A stretch of DNA of 48,362 bases from Bolinopsis microptera. Its lineage: Eukaryota; Ctenophora; Tentaculata; Lobata; Bolinopsidae. The position numbers were made by a program, and so were the translations under genes. The DNA lies in assembly GCF_026151205.1 (NCBI RefSeq), contig NW_026971799.1, positions 1 to 48,362 on the forward strand. The letters are read 5' to 3'. Below the pieces are notes generated by a model. It was given only the letters and a program-made list of their open reading frames with translations. It was not told the DNA's origin and ran no database searches. This document shows positions 15,541-29,100 of this stretch, in pieces (position 1 is the first letter of the stretch; each line of letters begins with the position of its first letter).

Positions 15541-16880
15541 CCTAAGATTTATTAGCAATGATAATTTATTTGCACACCTTCCAATTTATGTCAATTTGAA
15601 GCATATTTAAATATAATTAATTTAATATCTAATTGATTGATTGAGGTGCACTATCCGGAGGCAAGCTGCAAAGTCGGCACTAACACCTTAGAAAATGCGT
15701 TAATAGTCTTATATGGTAAAAACATACACATTTAAAATAGCATAATTAGAATTTAACAATTAGTATGAAAAACAAAATGCTAACAATATCGTATCTCAAT
15801 CTCTTAAAACAATAGTATTAGTACCTTATATTTAAAGTCACTATTGTGACGGTACATTAGAACTAGACAGAAACAAAGTGTGAAGGGCCTGAACGGAACC
15901 CCTCGGTTGAGGGATGCTCACTGCATAAGTATTGCTTGGCACATTACCCTTGGAGAAATAAAATGTTAAAGAAACTTTCGTAACAAATCGGACGCAGAAC
16001 AAGGTTTGTTTAAGTATCTGTTACTTAAAAGCTGCGCTGCACGCGAGAACGTGCGCGTTAATCTGCGCATGCGTTTGAGAGAACCCCTTAGAGGCAGTAA
16101 GTAAAATTAAAAGGAAATACTCACCGTTAAGACAAACCTGGATAATTAGTCTAAACGTACGAATAGCATAAAAACTAACTAACTAATGAAAAAACGTTCT
16201 GATTCTGTGAGAAACTAAGAAATTAGGCTAATTGCCAGTATTTTAAACTTTACTTTTACTTTCAGCCTTTTAAGCTCGAATCAAACCCCAGTAAACCTTC
16301 AGCATGCAATAATACATATATAGTAAAACTGCGGAGTATGGAGAAAAAGAAAACAACCGCAGTAAATTGGGGTTTGCGGTAAATTGGGTTTTTTGGGGGA
16401 TAGAAATGGCCGCGGTAGATCGGGGTTTTACTGCAGTGCATGTTACCATAGTTACACTACAAGTTGCATGGCAACTAATACAGACATATTAATATGTCAT
16501 CTCAATACTAATTCTGAGAATTAATTCTGTTTAAGCTTTATTAATGACACTAACTCTAGATTTACATCTGCCAAGATTTTCTATCTGACCTTCACTAATT
16601 TCATTTACTAATCCATAATCAAAACTATTTACGAAAGTTTGGCAATACAAAACTAATTGAAATTAACTATAATTACATCTAGATGCACGATCAACATCTT
16701 AATTTTAACGATGGGAAACGATCAGTAAGTTAAGATTTGTTAATTGATGCAGCACGATTACAAAATTTGGTATCTTATCTAAAATGGGTCGCACAAGCAA
16801 ATACCGCTGCCGATGATGGTCGGGTGCAGGTAGTAATATAGTTGGTATCCGTATATAATGATCTCGCATAAATTTCAGAA
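15541..16880. other. upstream region of the GPCR
   Basis: No coding exon is visible. A strong minus-strand donor (AACG/GTGAGT) lies at 16125/16124 and could end a non-coding first exon spliced to the CTTAG acceptor just before the GPCR start codon. A GCGGTAAAT-GGGG repeat lies at about 16355-16430 and is related to sequence near 47020. No clear TATA box was identified. Confidence 0.4.
16125..16150 (-). other. possible 5' UTR exon end for the GPCR
   Basis: The minus-strand sequence ending CTTAACG is followed by GTGAGTATTT, a full-consensus 5' splice site. The next minus-strand acceptor in good context is CTTAG at 15546-15542, upstream of the GPCR ATG. The exon's upstream limit cannot be set, so the end given is arbitrary. 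Confidence 0.25.
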
Positions 16881-17888
<1,008 letters not shown>

Positions 17889-18282
17889 TAGTAATACTTA
17901 ATTATTTTGGTAATAATTAATTATTTTAGTCATAATTAATTATTTTAGTAATAATTAATTATTTTAGTAATAATTAATTATTTTAGTAATAATTAATTAT
18001 TTTAGTAATAATTAATTATTTTAGTAATAATTAATTATTTTAGTAATAATTAATTATTTTAGTAATAATTAATTATTTTAGTAATAATTAATTATTTTAG
18101 TAATAATTAATTATTTTAGTAATAATTAATTATTTTAGTAATAATTAATTATTTTAGTAATAATTAATTATTTTAGTAATAATTAATTATTTTAGTAATA
18201 ATTAATTATTTTAGTAATAATTAATTATTTTAGTAATAATTAATTATTTTAGTAATAATTAATTATTTTAGTAATAATTAAT
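17889..18282. repeat. 19-bp AT-rich minisatellite, ~20 copies
   Basis: The unit TTAATTATTTTAGTAATAA is almost invariant and starts directly after the CCCTCA array. Each copy contains TAATTA, the core homeodomain site. Confidence 0.97.
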
Positions 18283-18369
18283 GCGGTGAAATATTGAAAA
18301 GCCGATCGACAGATGTTTGTTTGTAAAGTTTAAATTGTAGAGAAAGTGGAAATGAGCAGTAATTGTGGA

Positions 18370-18437
18370 CGGTTACTAAGCGGTTACTAAGCGGTTACTA
18401 AACGGTTACTAAGCGGTTACTAAGCGGTTACTAAGCT
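18370..18437. repeat. 11-bp repeat GGTTACTAAGC, 6 copies
   Basis: A short array of CGGTTACTAAG units. The GGTTACTA word is shared with the 52-bp array at 38.5 kb. Confidence 0.9.
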
Positions 18438-18540
18438 AGACAAACAGAGCGTCCCCTAATTTGAGGTTCTATTAAACAAGTTAAAATAAATGTAGTTTAT
18501 TAGTTTATTATTAGTTTAGTGATGTGTGCAGACTGTTAAT

Positions 18541-18603
18541 ATGGAATCAGATTTCTGGTCACACGAGTTCACTTCTGCACTGATCAATGGTTACTACTAC
18601 TAT
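18541..18603 (+). CDS. candidate first coding exon, 21 aa, of an unknown gene
   Basis: ATG opens a 21-codon frame (MESDFWSHEFTSALINGYYY then Y) that ends exactly at TAT/GTGAGT, a strong donor in phase 0. Composition and donor suggest a real exon. I could not find a phase-compatible second exon before the 52-bp satellite, so the product is unknown and the call may be chance. Confidence 0.25.
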
Positions 18604-18609
18604 GTGAGT

Positions 18610-21118
18610 ATGTGCCGATAGATAAGTATATAATATATAAATTATGTAATATAATTATGATCCTATAATCATATTACATGGTGGTTCTTAAACCTTGATA
18701 ATAGTAGTAGAGTCTATACTTTTATATAGCACACCAATCTTTTGTAAAACCTCAGAAGACTCTACCCCGGGTAAAGTCTTTTGGGTTTTGGGGTTTTTTA
18801 ATTGAAAGCAAAACTAACCAAGGCTTAGAGTAAGTATAATTTACGAAAAACAAAACAACGGAAGTATAGTCTATAAATGACCGTTTAATTAAAACTTGAT
18901 AGAGTAATGAAGATTTACCATATAATGTCGTGCCAGACAAAACCTTAAAAAATTGCAAATAGTAACCTAGCAACATATCAGGAGGTATTCGCTCTATAAA
19001 TAATACGCGGGACAGGGTAAGGATGAGCAAGGCACGAGAATTATCTTCTAATAGATAGATAATAATGTAACGATCACTTTATGTTCTGAGTAGAACGTTA
19101 GAGCCTTGATTGCTTGCGGAGTAGAACGTTACATGTTTCCAATACTCGACATTATAGCTTTATAATTAAGTGTAACTATTATAGCAAATAGTTACACTTT
19201 ATAATACTAGTGTAATAGTGTAACTATTATAGCAAATAGTTACACTTTATAATACTAATGTAATAGTGTAACTATTATAACTACTCGACTTAAAGCTTTA
19301 AATTTCCAATGTTTGTGTCCATTTGATATTGGCATTTGTCTAAATTATAGAAAATAGTGTCAAGAAATATTTTCTACGCATTCTTAGCTAGATTAAGGAC
19401 ATTGTAATCAGAATTCCGCATATTTCAGTCTAGAATCTTAAATTAAACTGTGAACTTAAGGAGTTTTAAGCGTTAGCACTCAACGCTAAATTAAAAAACT
19501 ACTTTTTATCTATTTGATGACAGGAGTATAATCCTTTCACCTGATTGGGACATGTGTGCATTAAAGCACAGTCTGGGACTTATATTTAAATGTAACAACA
19601 GTGCTAATAGTCTGGGCTAGGACCTTATATTTAAATGTAACAAATAACAGTGTGAATAACGGCCTCATCATGACTCTACAGTCTACTGGTTACTAATTTA
19701 TTAAAATATCTGAAATAGAGTTAAGAGATTTACGTTCCTCTACAACATGCTATATCTGTTTCATTTAAAGATTTAACAAACAATCGCCCCTCATTCCTCT
19801 CCTTACTTTCACCGTTATGATAGATTACTTTTATAGTTGAGGCACTAAGTACGTCAATGTTTACTTGAGCAGTAATTGTGGACATTATCAATATTTTTAT
19901 AGTTTATACTTTAAGTATAAACTATAAAATCAGATAATTGAATCAGATAATTTATTCATTGGTAGATTGGGGAGACCTAGAATGAACTTGTTATCGGTTT
20001 TAAGAAGTGATTCAAGTAGTAGAAATTTGCAAATGGACAACTTGCATGAATTGAACGAAATTAGAGATATAGCTGCATGCAACAGATGTTGGGAAAATCT
20101 TTTTCAAGGGTACAGTTTGCCGCATTAAGGTATTTTTAAGAATCATTTTTGTCGGTAAGATCCTGTTTTATAATAATAATATACTTTAAGTAAAACAACA
20201 AAACCAGAAATTAAAACACCGCATTATGAGACGGTAACCATGTTTAATACACGATGCATTATAGAATATAATAACATAGAGGCGAGTTAACTAATTTAGC
20301 AGAACCACTGACGTCATAATGACGTCATTACACGGTTTTAACTAACTTAAAAGGTCCTTAGTCTCTTAGTCTGTAATGTTAGTCTGTACATAGTAATGTT
20401 ATATTAAATGTTAAATAAAACAAGTTGTCTTAAACTTGGTTTTCCTCAACAACAGTGGTTTACCAGTAACCATGGTAACAGTGTTTTATAATATGTGAAT
20501 CTTGGTGCAGCAAGAGATTTTCGTCATTTTCCGTTTATAATTACAGGCAATTATTCCATGCAGCGATTAACTAATGATCAACATTATAATCTATTACAGA
20601 AATTCAATGCAACTTTCTTGTATAACAACAGGGTGTCAGAATTACTACTCCAACAAAATGTCTCCAACAAGATCTATATTTCAAATGTTCTTATTTTCTG
20701 ATAGTTGGATAATATCCGGAACTACTCCATCATTTGATATTTCTTAATTTCTGATGGGTTAACTGCTAAAACAATTGGAGAGCTAATACCTTAATACATA
20801 ACAGACAAAATCAAGAAATATTTCACTTTCAATTTCCATTACAAGATACGAAGACCCATCAGAACATCATGGAAGAAGAAAACTGAAATTCCTCTGTAAT
20901 AACACGCGAGGTTGCACAAATGAAAGAAACAAATAAGAGAATTACCGGGAGACGAAGATAAGTACAGTATGACATGTGTTAAATATATAGTGTGAAATAC
21001 AGCCTGTTAAATACATAGTGTGAAACTTGTTAAATTTGTTTTATCATTGAAGCCTCACAACGCAACCACAGAATATATAGCTGTATACTAATAATTAACT
21101 CTCTTTTTGTCGGTCCAG
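18610..21118. other. AT-rich stretch without a supported gene
   Basis: At 19168-19275 a ~55-bp unit, with AGTGTAACTATT facing AATAGTTACACT, occurs about twice. At about 19568-19645 a TATATTTAAATGTAACAA unit occurs twice. X-box-like GTAACCATGGTAAC lies at about 20467. Minus-strand frames such as 18752-19030 lack motifs and splice context. Confidence 0.4.
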
Positions 21119-21119
21119 G

Positions 21120-21320
21120 AGAAGAACCGTGTATTCACAAACTAGTGACACAACTAGTGACACAACTAGTGACACAACTAGTGACACAACTAGTGACACA
21201 ACTAGTGACACAACTAGTGACACAACTAGTGACACTCAAGGATGGAGGGATATGATCAATGTATTAGCACTAACCGCAGAGAATAAAGATTTTTCTCGTT
21301 TTCTCGTTAAGAACAAGTGA
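21120..21320 (+). CDS. possible terminal exon with TSDT repeats
   Basis: After a pyrimidine-rich stretch and GGTCCAG acceptor, a frame encodes RRTVYSQ, eight copies of TSDT, and then a non-repetitive tail (QGWRDMINVLALTAENKDF and so on) to a TGA at 21318-21320. The non-repeat tail is in frame and amphipathic-looking. It could equally be an open frame created by the 12-bp repeat. No partner exon was identified. Confidence 0.2.
   Translation, partial: RRTVYSQTSDTTSDTTSDTTSDTTSDTTSDTTSDTTSDTQGWRDMINVLALTAENKDFSRFLVKNK
21141..21235. repeat. 12-bp repeat ACTAGTGACACA, 8 copies
   Basis: Eight perfect copies; twelve bases keep any reading frame open. The unit contains the palindrome ACTAGT. Confidence 0.95.
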
Positions 21321-23126
21321 ATTATGGGACTACTAACCTGTAGCTCCACACTAGATACACCAAAGCTGTCATTTTACTCACACTATATTTAATACATTGC
21401 CTTATATGGTGGTTTTACCGTGGTTACCATGGTAACGACAGAATTTAGTGAAATTGTAAAAGAAACACTGTGTGTACCTAGTGTGCAGCAAGATCAGGTA
21501 ATTAATAATAATAAAAGCGATCCATATCTTTCGTAGATACGATGATATTCTGGAAATGACCGTATTTCTAACAATTATTTGCCATAACACGGCCATAAAG
21601 ATTGAATCGGAAATCCCAAAATTAAATTCTAATTCAATACCCAGCCTCCAGACAGGAGCTGATTGGTTTACCGATCCTAGGTTTATAATAGGATAATTCT
21701 GACTATTATTATTACTAAAACTAGGAGAAGGAGAAGAATACTACTAGAGTCGTGAGTGTTCCAGTTCATTTGATAGGCTGAATTCTTCCTAAACGAGAAC
21801 AAGCGCACTGAGGTCATCATAGTAACCATGGTAACACTACTATTTACACTGAATTATTAGACATTCGCCATAATCGAAATAAATGAGGCGTTGCTAAGCA
21901 CGTATGCTATGATAATAAGTGAAAGTTACAAATTTCTGTGCTAAAAAAACGAAAAATATTTCAAATCTAATATTCTTCTGTAAAGGCAGAAAGGTGTTGA
22001 CAAGAATTCAATTATGTTTAGTTTGTTATTCTAAAAATACTATGCTCCTAATTAGTTATTAACAACATGAACGCGTTCCATGGTTATTGGTTACCCTCCG
22101 CATAGGTTCCATGGTCGACTGCGAATGCTTAGCATACTCATATTACTTACATAGTTAAATAAGACATTCACTATATTAAGGGGGCCGGGGGGGGGGGGGG
22201 GGGGGGTCTTCATCAAAATTCTCTCGAAATTGACTTTGTAGTTTTTTCTGATGAAGGGGAGTGATATCTATCAGCTGTTTTTGGTCCCATGGAAAAATAT
22301 TGTTTCTAGCCGAAATTATTGCCGGTCAAAGGTCAGCGCTTATGTGTAATTGTATTGCGCGAGCGATTTTTAATCACGCGCCCTGAAAATCGAGCCTAAA
22401 ATCTTTCTTCTCCTACAACTTGGGGGTCCAAATTTTGGCCTCTAAAACTCCCATTTCTTGACCAATTTTTTATTTTTTCATGCTGATTTTAAGGCCATTA
22501 AAGCATTTGACCCAGTCAAAAAAGTTTCAGTTCTATATCTTTCACGGGTATTTGCGGAACGTCGTGTTAAAGTTAATTCCGTGGTGTGGATATATATACA
22601 TAAGTAGTAAGTACCTATAATTATATACCTATATAATACATATATCGTCTCGCAATCCGCGTTGAATAATTTTGAATGTGAATCTTAAAATCGATCAGCA
22701 ATTTAGGTAAAGTACCAAAACGTTATAAAAATTGTAGGATCGCGAACATAACGTACCAACTACCAAGGTATATAAATGATAAACGTTAGAATATAACTTA
22801 TATAGAAGTTAGAGCATGGTAGTTACCATGGTTACTACAGAGCATGCTAGCCACGTGATATAGTGCTTTATCTGAGGTATGACTTGACTATAAGTATAAC
22901 AACCGAGATTGATATTGAGAAACGAAGTTGCAAGGTTAAGCTTGTCAGTATACAAAGGAGCATGGTTGCAAAGGAAAGGTTTATAAAGGAGCATGGTTGC
23001 CATGGGAGCAATTAATCTGCTACCTGTCAATTATCTGAAGTGTTCTGCATTTTAACGAAGATTGTTATTATAAAGGTCATATTAATATGTATTATTATTG
23101 TATCATGTTATATCCACTTTCGGGGA
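21321..23126. other. non-coding stretch before the satellite
   Basis: It contains a perfect palindrome GTTACCATGGTAAC at 21423-21436, a poly-G run at about 22185-22206, and a CG-containing block at 22207-22580 that looks like old transposon sequence. GGTAGTTACCATGGTTAC lies near 22818. No gene is supported. Confidence 0.45.
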
Positions 23127-26100
23127 AACAACTCCTCTAGTCTGTATAACTGTGTAAAGAGAAATGAAATGAAAACAGAACAACTCCTCTAGTCTGTATA
23201 ACTGTGTAAAGAGAAATGAAATGAAAACAGAACAACTCCTCTAGTCTGTATAACTGTGTAAAGAGAAATGAAATGAAAACAGAACAACTCCTCCGGTCTG
23301 CATAACTGTATAAAGAGAAATGAAATGAAAACAGAACAACTCCTCTAGTCTGTATAACTGTATAAAGAGAAATGAAATGAAAACAGAACAACTCCTCTAG
23401 TCTGTATAACTGTATTAAGAGAAATGAAATGAAAACAGAACAACTCCTCTAGTCTGTATAACTGTGTAAAGAGAAATGAAATGAAAACAGAACAACTCCT
23501 CTAGTCTGTATAACTGTGTAAAGAGAAATGAAATGAAAACATAACAACTCCTCTAGTCTGTATAACTGTATTAAGAGAAATGAAATGAAAACAGAACAAC
23601 TCCTCTAGTCTGTATAACTGTGTAAAGAGAAATGAAATGAAAACAGAACAACTCCTCTAGTCTGTATAACTGTATAAAGAGAAATGAAATGAAAACAGAA
23701 CAACTTCTTTAGTTAGTATAACTGTATAAAGAGAAATGGAATGAAAACAGAACAACTCCTCTAGTCTGTATAACTGTATAAAGAGAAATGAAATGAAAAC
23801 AGAACAACTCCTCTAGTCTGTATAACTGTATAAAGAGAAATGAAATGAAAACATAACAACTCCTCTAGTCTGTATAACTGTGTAAAGAGAAATGAAATGA
23901 AAACAGAACAACTCCTCTAGTCTGTATAACTGTGTAAAGAGAAATGAAATGAAAACAGAACAACTCCTCTAGTTTGTATAACTGTGTAAAGAGAAATGAA
24001 ATGAAAACAAAACAACTCCTCTAGTCTGTATAACTGTGTAAAGAGAAATGAAATGAAAACAGAACAACTCCTCTAGTCTGTATAACTGTATAAAGAGAAA
24101 TGAAATGAAAACAGAACAACTTCTTTAGTTAGTATAACTGTATAAAGAGAAATGGAATGAAAACAGAACAACTCCTCTAGTCTGTATAACTGTATAAAGA
24201 GAAATGAAATGAAATGAAAACAGAACAACTCCTCTAGTCTGTATAACTGTATTAAGAGAAATGAAATGAAAACAGAACAACTCCTCTAGTCTGTATAACT
24301 GTATTAAGAGAAATGAAATGAAAACAAAACAACTCCTCTAGTCTGTATAACTGTATTAAGAGAAATGAAATGAAAACAGAACAACTCCTCTAGTCTATAT
24401 AACTGTGTAAAGAGAAATGAAATGAAAACAGAACAACTCCTCTAGTCTGTATAACTGTATTAAGAGAAATGAAATGAAAACAGAACAACTCCTTTAGTCT
24501 GTATAACTGTATTAAGAGAAATGAAATGAAAACAGAACAACTCCTCTAGTCTGTATAACTGTATTAAGAGAAATGAAATGAAAACAGAACAACTCCTCTA
24601 GTCTGTATAACTGTGTAAAGAGAAATGAGATGAAAACAGAACAACTCCTCTAGTCTGTATAACTGTATTAAGAGAAATGAAATGAAAACAGAACAACTCC
24701 TCTAGTCTGTATAACTGTATTAAGAGAAATGAAATGAAAACAGAACAACTCCTCCAGTCTGTATAACTGTATTAAGAGAAATGAAATGAAAACAGAACAA
24801 CTCCTCTAGTCTGTATAACTGTATTAAGAGAAATGAAATGAAAACAGAACAACTCCTCCGGTCTGCATAACTGTATAAAGAGAAATGAAATGAAAACAGA
24901 ACAACTCCTCTAGTCTGTATAACTGTATAAAGAGAAATGAAATGAAAACAGAACAACTCCTCTAGTCTGTATAACTGTATAAAGAGAAATGAAATGAAAA
25001 CAGAACAACTCCTCTAGTCTGTATAACTGTGTAAAGAGAAATGAAATGAAAACAGAACAACTCCTCTAGTCTGTATAACTGTGTAAAGAGAAATGAAATG
25101 AAAACATAACAACTCCTCTAGTCTGTATAACTGTATTAAGAGAAATGAAATGAAAACAGAACAACTCCTCTAGTCTGTATAACTGTGTAAAGAGAAATGA
25201 AATGAAAACAGAACAACTCCTCTAGTCTGTATAACTGTATAAAGAGAAATGAAATGAAAACAGAACAACTTCTTTAGTTAGTATAACTGTATAAAGAGAA
25301 ATGGAATGAAAACAGAACAACTCCTCTAGTCTGTATAACTGTATAAAGAGAAATGAAATGAAAACAGAACAACTCCTCTAGTCTGTATAACTGTATAAAG
25401 AGAAATGAAATGAAAACATAACAACTCCTCTAGTCTGTATAACTGTGTAAAGAGAAATGAAATGAAAACAGAACAACTCCTCTAGTCTGTATAACTGTGT
25501 AAAGAGAAATGAAATGAAAACAGAACAACTCCTCTAGTTTGTATAACTGTGTAAAGAGAAATGAAATGAAAACAAAACAACTCCTCTAGTCTGTATAACT
25601 GTGTAAAGAGAAATGAAATGAAAACAGAACAACTCCTCTAGTCTGTATAACTGTGTAAAGAGAAATGAAATGAAAACAGAACAACTCCTCTAGTCTGTAT
25701 AACTGTATTAAGAGAAATGAAATGAAAACAGAACAACTCCTTTAGTCTGTATAACTGTATTAAGAGAAATGAAATGAAAACAGAACAACTCCTCTAGTCT
25801 GTATAACTGTATTAAGAGAAATGAAATGAAAACAGAACAACTCCTCTAGTCTGTATAACTGTGTAAAGAGAAATGAAATGAAAACAGAACAACTCCTCTA
25901 GTCTGTATAACTGTGTAAAGAGAAATGAAATGAAAACAGAACAACTCCTCCGGTCTGCATAACTGTATAAAGAGAAATGAAATGAAAACAGAACAACTTC
26001 TCTAGTCTGTATAACTGTATAAAGAGAAATGAAATGAAAACAGAACAACTCCTCTAGTCTGTATAACTGTATTAAGAGAAATGAAATGAAAACAGAACAA

Positions 26101-29100
26101 CTCCTCTAGTCTGTATAACTGTGTAAAGAGAAATGAAATGAAAACAGAACAACTCCTCTAGTCTGTATAACTGTGTAAAGAGAAATGAAATGAAAACATA
26201 ACAACTCCTCTAGTCTGTATAACTGTATTAAGAGAAATGAAATGAAAACAGAACAACTCCTCTAGTCTGTATAACTGTGTAAAGAGAAATGAAATGAAAA
26301 CAGAACAACTCCTCTAGTCTGTATAACTGTATAAAGAGAAATGAAATGAAAACAGAACAACTTCTTTAGTTAGTATAACTGTATAAAGAGAAATGGAATG
26401 AAAACAGAACAACTCCTCTAGTCTGTATAACTGTATAAAGAGAAATGAAATGAAAACAGAACAACTCCTCTAGTCTGTATAACTGTATAAAGAGAAATGA
26501 AATGAAAACATAACAACTCCTCTAGTCTGTATAACTGTGTAAAGAGAAATGAAATGAAAACAGAACAACTCCTCTAGTCTGTATAACTGTGTAAAGAGAA
26601 ATGAAATGAAAACAGAACAACTCCTCTAGTTTGTATAACTGTGTAAAGAGAAATGAAATGAAAACAAAACAACTCCTCTAGTCTGTATAACTGTGTAAAG
26701 AGAAATGAAATGAAAACAGAACAACTCCTCTAGTCTGTATAACTGTATAAAGAGAAATGAAATGAAAACAGAACAACTTCTTTAGTTAGTATAACTGTAT
26801 AAAGAGAAATGGAATGAAAACAGAACAACTCCTCTAGTCTGTATAACTGTATAAAGAGAAATGAAATGAAATGAAAACAGAACAACTCCTCTAGTCTGTA
26901 TAACTGTATAAGAGAAATGAAATGAAAACAGAACAACTCCTCTAGTCTGTATAACTGTATTAAGAGAAATGAAATGAAAACAAAACAACTCCTCTAGTCT
27001 GTATAACTGTATAAAGAGAAATGAAATGAAATGAAAACAGAACAACTCCTCTAGTCTGTATAACTGTATTAAGAGAAATGAAATGAAAACAGAACAACTC
27101 CTCTAGTCTGTCTAACTGTATTAAGAGAAATGAAATGAAAACAGAACAACTCCTCTAGTCTGTATAACTGTGTAAAGAGAAATGAAATGAAAACAGAACA
27201 ACTCCTCTAGTCTGTATAACTGTATTAAGAGAAATGAAATGAAAACAGAACAACTCCTTTAGTCTGTATAACTGTATTAAGAGAAATGAAATGAAAACAG
27301 AACAACTCCTCTAGTCTGTATAACTGTATTAAGAGAAATGAAATGAAAACAGAACAACTCCTCTAGTCTGTATAACTGTGTAAAGAGAAATGAGATGAAA
27401 ACAGAACAACTCCTCTAGTCTGTATAACTGTATTAAGAGAAATGAAATGAAAACAGAACAACTCCTCTAGTCTGTATAACTGTATTAAGAGAAATGAAAT
27501 GAAAACAGAACAACTCCTCCAGTCTGTATAACTGTATTAAGAGAAATGAAATGAAAACAGAACAACTCCTCTAGTCTGTATAACTGTATTAAGAGAAATG
27601 AAATGAAAACAGAACAACTCCTCCGGTCTGCATAACTGTATAAAGAGAAATGAAATGAAAACAGAACAACTCCTCTAGTCTGTATAACTGTATAAAGAGA
27701 AATGAAATGAAAACAGAACAACTCCTCTAGTCTGTATAACTGTATTAAGAGAAATGAAATGAAAACAGAACAACTCCTCTAGTCTGTATAACTGTGTAAA
27801 GAGAAATGAAATGAAAACAGAACAACTCCTCTAGTCTGTATAACTGTGTAAAGAGAAATGAAATGAAAACATAACAACTCCTCTAGTCTGTATAACTGTA
27901 TTAAGAGAAATGAAATGAAAACAGAACAACTCCTCTAGTCTGTATAACTGTGTAAAGAGAAATGAAATGAAAACAGAACAACTCCTCTAGTCTGTATAAC
28001 TGTATAAAGAGAAATGAAATGAAAACAGAACAACTTCTTTAGTTAGTATAACTGTATAAAGAGAAATGGAATGAAAACAGAACAACTCCTCTAGTCTGTA
28101 TAACTGTGTAAAGAGAAATGAGATGAAAACAGAACAACTCCTCTAGTCTGTATAACTGTATTAAGAGAAATGAAATGAAAACAGAACAACTCCTCTAGTC
28201 TGTATAACTGTATTAAGAGAAATGAAATGAAAACAGAACAACTCCTCCAGTCTGTATAACTGTATTAAGAGAAATGAAATGAAAACAGAACAACTCCTCT
28301 AGTCTGTATAACTGTATTAAGAGAAATGAAATGAAAACAGAACAACTCCTCTAGTCTGTATAACTGTATAAAGAGAAATGAAATGAAAACAGAACAACTC
28401 CTCCAGTCTGTATAACTGTATTAAGAGAAATGAAATGAAAACAGAACAACTCCTCTAGTCTGTATAACTGTATTAAGAGAAATGAAATGAAAACAGAACA
28501 ACTCCTCTAGTCTGTATAACTGTGTAAAGAGAAATGGAATGAAAACAGAACAACTCCTCTTGTCTGTATAACTGTATAAAGAGAAATGAAATGAAAACAG
28601 AACAACTCCTCTAGTCTGAATATCTGTATAAAGAGAAATGAAATGAAAACAGAACAACTTCTCTAGTCTGTATAACTGTGTAAAGAGAAATGAAATGAAA
28701 ACAGAACAACTGCTCTAGTCTGTATAACTGTGTAAAGAGAAATGAAATGAAAACAGAACAACTGCTCTAGTCTGTATAACTGTATTAAGAGAAATGAAAT
28801 GAAAACAGAACAACTCCTCTAGTCTGTATAACTGTATTAAGAGAAATGAAATGAAAACAGAACAACTCCTCTAGTCTGTATAACTGTATAAAAGAGAAAT
28901 GAAATGAAAACAGAACAACTCCTCTAGTTTGTATAACTGTATTAAGAGAAATGAAATGAAAACAGAACAACTCCTCTTGTCTGTATAACTGTATTAAGAG
29001 AAATGAAATGAAAACAGAACAACTCCTCTTGTCTGTATAACTGTGTAAAGAGAAATGAAATGAAAACAGAACAACTCCTCTTGTCTGTATAACTGTATTA

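Noticed and set aside
18752-19030. 92-aa minus-strand hydrophobic frame
   Set aside because: AT-rich DNA easily yields such frames; no family motif, splice sites or neighbour supports it.
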